From the NCBI GenBank assembly GCA_026770585.1, contig MU646352.1, forward strand, positions 19,641 to 37,527: DNA of 17,887 bases. Reading direction: 5' to 3'. The number at the start of each line of letters is the position of its first letter. The first letter of the stretch is position 1. The position numbers and the translations under genes were made by a program. The notes below the pieces were generated by a model that worked only from the letters and a program-made list of their open reading frames with translations, was not told the DNA's origin and made no database searches. This DNA is from Baffinella frigidus. Its lineage: Eukaryota > Cryptophyceae > Cryptomonadales > Baffinellaceae. Shown piece by piece: positions 1 through 9,500 of the stretch.

Positions 1-82
1 GACTGACTCACTCACTCACTCACTGACTAGCTGAATGCCGAACTGACTGACTAACTCACTGACTTAATCACTGACTAACGCA

Positions 83-116
<34 letters not shown>

Positions 117-119
117 AGT

Positions 120-151
<32 letters not shown>

Positions 152-152
152 G
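1..152. repeat. ACTG/ACTC and GGCT tetranucleotide microsatellites
   Basis: Bases 1-85 are degenerate repeats of actgactcactc type. Bases 84-151 are (ggct)n in two blocks split by caagtt. Lies in the intron upstream of the first recovered myosin exon. Bases 153-276 hold nothing recognisable. Confidence 0.9.
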
Positions 153-276
153 GTTTAAGTGACTGCAGGTCACAATGTGCAAGATCCTGTCAGGTCTGCA
201 GGTAGTTCTGAATAGCGTTCTGAATGTGGCGGGTTGCACCTAGATTCGCATCATGTCTTTTCTGAAAATGGGCGTT

Positions 277-324
277 GGATGGCAGACATCCCAATCTCCG
301 AAACTACGCGGGGGCGTAGCTGCT
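277..324 (+). repeat. Degenerate upstream copy of the HYAG exon start
   Basis: ggatggcagac followed by actacgcgggggc resembles gagtggcagacactatgcgggggc at the real exon (430-453). The copy is interrupted by about 17 bases and soon meets a stop. Confidence 0.4.
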
Positions 325-332
325 CGCTGCTC

Positions 333-415
333 TGTCGTGTCCTCCCCCGTAACCGCATGTCCTGTGTCGTGTCCTCACCCGTAATCACATGTCCTGTGTC
401 GTGTCCTTGTTCGCA
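333..415. repeat. 32-bp minisatellite, about 2.6 units
   Basis: Units starting tgtcgtgtcc at 333, 365 and 397; the first two also share cgtaaYcRcatgtcctg. Immediately upstream of the first recovered exon. Confidence 0.85.
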
Positions 416-439
416 CTGACATGGTGTGATGAGTGGCAG

Positions 440-506
440 ACACTATGCGGGGGCAGTGCTTTACTCCAGCGCGGGCTTCGTCGACGCTAACCGCGATTCC
501 CGCCAG
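440..506 (+). CDS. Myosin exon: HYAG / relay-side motor segment
   Basis: After the acceptor gagtggcag one base completes a codon, then the frame reads HYAGAVLYSSAGFVDANRD and ends SRQ at CAG|GTCTTT. This matches the conserved myosin HYAGxVxYxxxGFxxKNxD block. It ends in phase 0. Confidence 0.85.
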
Positions 507-3500
507 GTCTTTTTCTTGTCTTCTTCTTCTTCTTCTTCTTTATTACTTGAAAGCCTGGAGATTAGCAATCCAAAAGTCTGAGGCTGAAACGATCGCGCCA
601 GGTGTTTGTGTGCCCCCGCCTTTTTATCAACGACCATCCCTTCTGCTGTTTTCTCCCATTTCGACTCACAACTCCTTCTGATGTTTCCTCCATTTCGACT
701 CCATTTCAACTCTTCTGCTGTTTCCTCCATTTCGACTTGGTGTAAACGCTCTCTTCTGACACTCTTCACCATCTGGTGCGCCCGGCGCACCTGCATGTCT
801 CCTTCCCATCTCGCGCTCTCGATTCTCACTCACGCTCTCGTGTATGAAAGGACACTATTGTGCCTGTTTCAAGTGTGTGTGCGCCACTGACTTTGGGGCA
901 ACGCACATCCTTTATCATAGGCTCTATTCTTACTCATCCTGATACAAGTCGCTCGGCCTGAACGCACACTCTCGCAAGACTGACTGACGTTCTCGTGCCT
1001 GTCTAACGCTCTCCTGTCTGACGCCCTCTCCCATCTACCCGTGAGCAGCCAGCACTCATCGACCTTCTCGCAGCCTCTCGATCACCCTTCCTCCGCGCAC
1101 TCTTCCCCCCCCTCCCTCCCCCCCCCACCAACCCCGCCGCCGCCTCCTTCACCGAGGGCGCTACCGGGAGCCTTGCGGGCGGCGGGGGGGAGGGAGGCGC
1201 GGATGGGGATGGACTGGTCAAACGTTGGTCGCAGTCGTTTTCCGAGTGGACGACGTTCGGGGATGCAGAGGAGACTCCGCGCGAGGCACCGGCGCAGTCG
1301 GAGAGGACTGAGCGCAGCGGGGAGGGCGGGGGGAGGACGGATCACAGCGGGATGGTGGCGGTCGGGGCGGGTGGGATGAAGGGGTTGGGCGCGGGGAGGG
1401 GTGCGGGGCGGAAATCGGGGCGGTCGACGCTGATGTTCGAGAGTGTCTCGAGTCAGTTCCAGAGCCAGCTGCAGAGCCTCATCGGCACCCTCTCGCAAAC
1501 ATCCCCGCACTTCGTCCGGTGCCAAACCCACCCGCAAGCGAACCCAACTTTTGCCCGGGTCTCCCGCCCCCCTGCACCCGCACTTGAACCTAGCTATTTC
1601 CAACCTAGCTAACGAGCCGAAAATCTCCAGCCTAGTTACCGAGCCCCGAAAATGGCTCGTTTCGCAGGCGCGTGTGTTCATCGGCTTTTGTTGCTTTGTT
1701 GGATTTGAGTAGCCATGGCGGCGCGTGGTCCGATGTAGCGCGGCAGCACTCGAGCGCTGACCCACAGCGCCGAGTAGTCGGTGCCAGAGGAAACCCCCCA
1801 TGTCCATGCGTTTACCTACCGTATGTGCCATGGTTCAGTATAGTTACGAAATGGCTTGGTGGTGCGGGGTGTGTGGATGGCAGGTGTATCAATCCGAACG
1901 AGCGGCGCGACGCCTCTCTGCTGGACGCGTCCGCGTGCCTCCACCAGCTCCGCTGCGGCGGTGTCCTCGACGCCGTCCACGTCACTCGCGCTGGTGCGGC
2001 CCTTGCCGCTCCGTCCCGGTTCTTCACGGTGCCTGCCGGTGCTTGACGGTGCTTGACGGTGCTTGACGGTGCTTCACTGTGTTTCACGGTGCTTGACGGT
2101 GCTTGAAGGTGCTTGACGGACCCACCGCATTGACCCTCTCGCGCGCAGTGGTCACGCTGATCAGGGTCAGGGCGCGCTGCCGTGCGTGCGCAGGGTTCCC
2201 GTCTCTCTACCCCTACAAACACCTTCTTACGCGCGGGGTGTGGCTCAGCGGGGCCATCGTTGCCGCGCAGGCTAACCGAAACCCTACCCGCAGGATTCCC
2301 GTCGCGGTACCCGTACTCAGACCTCCTGGCGCGATTCCACTTCCTCGCCCCTTCCAGAGATGCCACCCCAGGCCTTTCTGATCAGGTCCTCGCCACCAGG
2401 ACTACGTAGAGGATTCACCGACGTCACTTCCAAAGGTCTATTTATTGCGGGGAGTTTCCCTGGTCGGTCAACTTTTCCATACACATCGACCTGTTGAGCC
2501 TGGCGTCTGTGATCAGGTCCCCTCACGCCCCTACGTCCCTACTTGTTGGGTAGCCTTCCCTGATTCATAACAAGACTGTGACTTGCTGGCACGCGTGGCT
2601 GACACACTGAGAACATTTTTTTTTCGTGGGGCTGGTGGTCTGACGGAACACCCCCCTTTATCTATCTCGCTCTATCTCGCTCGCCTTGTCATGTACGCGT
2701 GCCGGCCAACCCACCGTGCGACCATAGGTCAAGCCCTGATGTATGGTCCTAGGGGGGTGCGCTTCCCGTGAGATAAATGCCCCCGCCAACAGAGAGAAAG
2801 AACGCTGAGCCCAGTACGCCTCCCCAGGACAAGGCGCGGGCAGTGCTGGTATCGCCTCTGGTGAACCTGTCCCAGGAACTCTTCCGAATCGGCAAGACCA
2901 AAGTCTTCCTTCGCCACCACGTCCGTCTCTCGCCCCCAAAACCCTACACCCTGAAACCTAATCCATAACCCCTAAACCCTTACCCATAAACCCTCAACCC
3001 TAAACCCTAAACCCTAAACCCCAACCCCTGAGACCTCAACCCACAAACGTAAACTCTAAATCTTAACTCCTTAACCCTAAACCCTAAACACTGAACCCTA
3101 AATCCTCAATCCTCAACCCTTAACCCTGAACCCTGAACCCTAAACCCTAACCCAAAACCCGAAACCCGAAACCCTCCCTGCACTACCCCCGCCCCGCGTG
3201 TGACTACTCCCGTCGGCACGCCAGACACGTTTCTCCATATTTGCATTGGTGATGCATGAACACAAAAAGGAAGTTATGCATCTGATGGCCAAGAAATGAA
3301 AGCAAAGGTTGACAGTTGAGTACCAGCATCATCAACCTTCGCCATTTTTTCATTATTTTTGCGTGGCCAACCGATGCGAAAACCGCTGTAAGGCTAGCGG
3401 CGATAATGAAAGAACGGTGATAGCAGCGTAGTGTGCGGTACAACAACACTCTTACATGAAGAAGAGTGGTTCGCGGTACACATCAACCCGCACCCCTCAC

Positions 3501-6500
3501 GCAGGTGATAGAGCGACTGGAAGGGGCACGCGCGCAGTTCCTGGCAGCATCTGTCGAATGCATCCAACATGCCTGGAAAGGCAACGTCGCCCGCCGCGTC
3601 CACGCCCGCCTCGGTCCGTCCCCTAACACTCACCCAGTCTATTCGGGCGCTCAAGTTTTGTGAGTCAAGGGTCGTTCCTGCTGCAAAGTTGACCGCATGC
3701 CCAGCTTGCCAGGTTGAGAATATCCGGACATCCCGAGTGAAGCAGAGCTAGGTCTCCTTTCTGCCTCGTGCATTCCGAATGCTGCGCCGTGTGAAGTGAA
3801 GCCAGCGAGCCTGGAAAGCCCACGTCGCCCGCTTCCATGCCCGCCTGGCCATGCTTCCATGCCCGCCTCAGTCCGTGTGCGTTAGGTTTCAGGGTTGAGG
3901 GTTGAGGGTGTAGGGTTTAGGAGAGAGGGTTCAGGGTTTGGAGTAGAAAGTTGAGGGTTCAAGTCCGTCTCCATCCTGCCCGCGGTGCCCGCCAAGAGGG
4001 TGGTCCATCCTCGAAATGGAAATGGCGCATGGTGCGGCACTTGACAAGGTGTGTTGCAGAACTGTTCTTACTCGAAAGTATGGACATCCACCCTGGGGTT
4101 GAGGGGGTGGTCATATGCCCTTGGGCACAGGTCCACGTACGGTAGGACCCTAGGGTAGTGTTTGTCCTTGTTTTCGAGTAACTTCTGTACTGGTGTGCAG
4201 CCGCGGGGTTTCCTTTTAACCCTTAACCCGAAACCCTTAACTCCAAACCCGAAACCCTAAACTCCAAACCCGAAATCCTAAGCAGCCGCGGGGTTTCTTG
4301 CGCGGGTGGTAAGCGCAAGGCAGCTCCGTCGCGCGTTCGTCCGGGAAGAGATGGCAAGACGCGCGGAGGTCGCGCGCCTGGTGACTACCCACCGCTCTCT
4401 CATTTTATTTGCGCTGTCACTGATTTGGTGAGCCCGGGCTCGTTTCGGCTCCGGACTTTTTGTTGTTCCTGAAATTTGCACCATACCGGGCGGACTGCTG
4501 CTGGGACCAAGCTTATGTGGGGGTTGGTATATGGTAGCCATGTAGGTATCAACATATCTGGCCTGGTATCAACATAGCTGTGCTTCTGGGTATCAACACA
4601 TCTGCACACGTATGTGTATCCAAATATTCGGGTATCAACATCCTTGTGTGTATCGACACATCTGGCCTCTCTGGTGGCAGCAGAAGGAGGCACGACAGTG
4701 GGCAGAGACACCAAGCTTCTGTGAGAGGGTGATGCATGGTGGGCATGCAGGTATCAACATGCCTCATCTCTCTCCCTCTGATGGCAGGAGAAGGAGGCGC
4801 GAGAGAAAGCAGAGGCAGCGGAGCGGGCGCGAAGGGAGGAGGAGGAGAGGCGTCGTGCGGAGGCGGACAGGAAAGATCGGCAGGACGAGGAGGAGCGCAA
4901 GCGGAAGAGCCGGGAGGAAGAAGAGGAGCGCTCAAGGTGCTTCCGGGGTGTGATTCATGGTGTAGGGTCCAGAAGGCGAGGAGGAAGGAGAGGGTTGGAG
5001 AAGAGGGTGCTTCTTTGCCCCGGGGTCACGCGAGGGGTGTGGGGGAGGGGGTGTTGTGTGATGGGCAACCGTGATTTGCTTTGTGCGTCCGGCCTTGGCC
5101 CGAACTAGCGCTCTCGGTGCGAACTAGCGCTCTCGGCTGCCTGGCCCGGTGCGAACTAGCGCTCTCGGCTGCCCAGGGTCCCTCTCGGGGCCCCAGAACA
5201 GCAGTGCAGCGCAAGCTTACCGGCAGCAGCTCGTAAGTTAAGTGTGCGGGTAGGATTAATGATGTTGACTGTCGGGGTGCATTCTGGTGACGCGTGGATG
5301 TTGTTGGGGTGAGAAGGTTGGAGGCAGCAGCAGATCCTGATGCCGCAGGGCTGCGACGCGCCGAAAACTTCGTCAACAGCGCCCAGGTGCCCCCCTTGCT
5401 AAACTCCGACGCCTACACCCTGCAACCTGCACTGTGCACCCTGAACCCTGAGGACGTCATGTGGGTCTACACCGGTGAAGTGTTCCCATGCGGTGGAGCC
5501 TCCACTTTGTTGACAGTGCCCACGTGGACTGCTCACATGCGGGCCCTGCACTGAGCACTCCGCGTGAACTTTCAGAGGTTGCGCGGTGTGTTTCATAGCC
5601 GGTGCGTACCTCCCCTCCTCGTCTATCTTACTTCTGGCTCCTCTCGCGGTCTCATCTGACAAGCGCCCTCCATCTCTCCTCTGCGGCAGAGAGAAAAGGA
5701 GAAGCGGCTGCTGCAACTCCACGCGCGTCAGGCCTCCATATCTGGAGCGTCACCAGACCAACCCCCTCCCATCCTACCATCAATTTCTCCCACCTCTCCC
5801 GCCCCGGGCTCCCCGGTCTCGCTGTGCTCCCCCTCCTCTGTCTCATCCTTCGCTCCCTCCGACGAGGGCGCACCCCCCCCCCCTCCAGAAACCCCTCTCC
5901 ACTCACCTCCCACCCTCTCTCATCCCCTGCTCTCCACTCCCGGCGTTGCCCATCCCGTTTTCTCACCACCCGCGACGCATCAACAGCAGCCTGCCCCGCG
6001 CCCGACGACACTGGGCGTCTCTCCGGATGCCGCGCCTCTTCGCCCGACGCTCCAAGCCGTCGATGCGCTGCCGGGTCCCGCAGAGACGCCAGGCGGTGTG
6101 CCTCGTGCCGCGGGGGAGAGCGGTGCGGGAGGTGCCACCAGCCTGCTCTCTCAGGGCGGTACGGGGGGTGGTGGCGCGGGTCACGTGACAAATGGCGCTC
6201 CCGCACGTGCCGCCGCCGCAAACGAGGCTGGATCAAGACCAGGAGTAGGAGTAGGGCCGGGTAGAGGACGGGGGGGGGGTGAGGATGTGACGTGGGATCG
6301 CGCCATGTCGGTAGGGGTCACTGGGCAACCTGCGTATGGTGGAGGCGTCGCGGGGGGCGGGGGGGCTGTCTCGGTGTCGCCGGGGGGGGGGGCAGGGGTG
6401 GTGTTGCCTCCGTCGGAGAAGCAGGCTGAGCAAGGTATCCAGCCTAAACCCTCAACACTCCTCAACCCTCAACACTAAACCCGAAACCCCTGAACCCCTA

Positions 6501-9500
6501 AACCCTAAACCCGAAACCAGGCATGAAGATTTTGACGAAGATGATGGCCGAGGGGTACGATTCTCCCCCCGTTGAATCACATGTTTTGTTTTCGCTGTTT
6601 AGTTGGATGCAGTATTTGATGCGCTGTGTATTCTGTCGTGGCGTTGCTCCTGAACCAGGTGTGGCGTTGCTCCTGAACCAGGTGTGCCTTCCAAAGTAGC
6701 TGGTCCGAATCCATTTGTATTTCCGCGTCGCGTTGCACCCAGGCTCGCGTCGCTGTGTTTCCCGCAGACCTCGGGTGATTCCGACACTCACTGAAACTTT
6801 CTTTCGAACTCTTTCAAATCTATTTCGAAAGTTTTCGAAATCTATCCAATTCCTCTAGACATGCACAACGGGGGGCGGGTTTCGTCGAGTTTATATCGTC
6901 GTTTCGAGGGTCGGTCGAGTCATCTCCCGCTCTCACCTTAATCCTTAACCCTAAACCACAATCCATCAACCCTAAACAAGGTTCCACGAAGACATGTCGT
7001 ACCTAACAACGAAGCTGGACATGGAGGCGTCAAAGCTCTCTCGTGAATCCTCCGCCCGCGCCCGGGTCTCGCCCCCTACCCCCCTTTCAGTCGGACAAAA
7101 CCTCACGCCCTACCCCCATACCAGTCGGACAAAACTTCACGCCCTATCTCCCTCAGTCGAGACAACCCCCCCCCGTGCGTTTTGCAATGGCTGTGCGAAC
7201 GGGTGTATGCATAAGGGAGGGGGGCGCCTGAGCAGGGTGAAACTTCCTACATCGATGTTGAGAGGTGGAGGTCCCGAATGTGGTGTTGGCAGGCGGAGGC
7301 ACGTGTGCGAGAGCTGGGGGCGCGCTCCTCCTGTCATCATGCGCCTGGCACGTGTGGTGTCAGACGCATGTTGTCAGGGGCGTGCAGGGGTGTACGCGGC
7401 TGTGCAGGGGCGAGACGTGCTTGATGATCAAGGACGTCTGACAGACAATGTGTTGGTTGCAGGCGGAGACACGGGCTTGTGAAAGGACGTACGGTCACGA
7501 GGAGTGGTGATACGTCCTATGTTGATGTTAACAGGCGGAGGTCCCAAATGTGGTGTTGGCAGGCAGAGGCACGGGTGCGAGAGCTGGAGGCCCACCTGGG
7601 GGAGCTGTGTCGCGCGGTCTTCCTCGCTAATTCCGATGGCCCTGTTGAGGTACGGGTCCACGCCACATGTCCGGCGTCAACCTAGTTCCGGCATTGTGTA
7701 TCGCCCTGCTGTTTCACATACGGTCACCCGGAACGCCGACGCTGCGATGACCATGTCGAGGTCTGCGTATCACCTGCTCCATTCAGCACCATTCATCCAA
7801 TGCTCTCGGCACTAGTTATCAAACGCTCTACTCTAGTCATTAATCGATCTGCACCCATCACAAACGCTCTCCACCAATTATTACATGCTCTCCACCATTC
7901 AGCAAGCGGGCGGCACCAATTTTCGGATGAGGTGTGCAGGCAGACGCCATGTCTATGTTCCCCTGTGGGTGGCATATCAGAGGGGGCAGGCAGGTTGTGA
8001 GGACGGAGTCCCGAGGCGGGCCCTTCCCAGGACTTCTCACAAACATTGATGCATCGCTGGTATCTCCAAGGCAGAGGTCGGTTGATGGCAGATGCTGGCC
8101 ATATAGGTTTTGATCCGTAATCACCGCGCGTCTTTCGCTTCATGGCAGACACTGGAAGGTGCGAGGTGTGCACACGCTATAGCTGTGTCGCCCGTTGATG
8201 GGTATCTCTCTGACGGAGGTTGAGTGTCGATTGATCGAAGATACTGGAACATGAGAAATGCGCGGCTGAGAAACCAACCAACGAGCAACATCAACATGCC
8301 GGGGGGGGCCATATTTATCTACCAAGCAACATACATATGTCGGGGGATGGGTGATGGCAGATGCATGACTAATGAACACAATGTTTTATCTTGATGGCAG
8401 ATACTGGAACGGGAGCATGCGCGGCTGGCCTTCTGCGCGCGCCAAACGCCTCCCGGCCACGCCCTCCAGGTGCCCCTCCCGAAGCCGTCACGCCTAGTCA
8501 TCCTTGCAGCAAAGCTGGTGCGAAGCCCGTTGACCTGGTCCCGCCACACGCCTCCTGCCGGTAGGACATGCCTCCCGGCCCGGCCAACCAGTTCCTCTGT
8601 GCCAAATTAATAGGGTAACGTCGTGAAAACCGGGTAGTTAAGCCTACAGTATTGCCTATTGTACGTCGTTGGGGCCTAAAGGGGTCCTATGAAATAGTAG
8701 GTCCTAGGGGCCATACAGCCTACCGTAGGCAACACCGTAGGCCTAACTACCCGGTTTGCAGGACGTTAGCCTATGAAAATGGCACTCCTCGAAGGGGCGT
8801 AGGGAGTATCTCCGAGAACCTGACCTTGCGCCACACTCCTCCCGGCCCTCCATTTGAGAGCGGTGCCGCCGTGTTCGATTGCGCTGGGCGGATGGACCCC
8901 TCATTTGAGGGGGGCATGGTGCCGTACAAAGCATGATTGCGCCCCTTCCCCAAAAAGTCTCCCGCGGAGACTCACGGCATGGAGGGATGGCGAGTGCGCT
9001 GTCTCAAGTCTAACGCGGGGCGCCCAACGCCCATGCACCGCTCGTGCCCCCGGTGAAGCGTGACTCTTTCTTGTTTTCATGCGCGCTTCAAAAAGCGGCT
9101 TTCGCTCCCAGGTAAAGCGGCTTTCGCTCCCAGGTGACGGAAGCATGCAGCGCAGCAATCTCGCTAGGCCTCCACATCCATCTCCTCTCTGCCGCCGCTG
9201 GCCGCCCCATTTCGCGTGCGATACCCTCCGCAACATCCAGCCCCGACCGATCGGCGTCCATGCCTGATGGCACCGTAGGAAGCCCCATCTCCCGCACGGC
9301 GCCATCAGCGACATCCAGCCCAGACCGGTCGGCCGCGGGGCGCCCCATCACTCGCGCGCCGCCCTCCTCACCATCCAGCCCCGACCGCGCGCATCCTGGC
9401 GTGCCGGGCGCAGGGACCCCTGGAGGAGGGCGCGCGCATCCTGGGGCGCATCCAGGTGGAGGGAAGCCTCCCTCGCCCGCCGTGACGCGCCCCCCCGTCT

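Noticed and set aside
333-415. CRISPR-like regular repeat
   Set aside because: Units are contiguous 32-bp tandem repeats with no unique spacers, in a eukaryotic intron.
1082-1831. 249-codon open frame on the minus strand
   Set aside because: It is antisense to well-supported myosin exon 1049-1518 and owes its length to GC-rich sequence lacking stops; no recognisable motif.
5652-6236. 194-codon minus-strand frame and 200/220-codon plus-strand frames over the Pro-rich exon
   Set aside because: Shadows of the 5690-6434 exon. The chosen frame is the one whose phases join the neighbours and which stays open to a donor.
6641-6700. Extension of the micro-exon frame past 6554 to about 6700
   Set aside because: The frame is open but crosses a 23-bp tandem duplication; the GG|GTACGA donor gives the phase required by the next exon.
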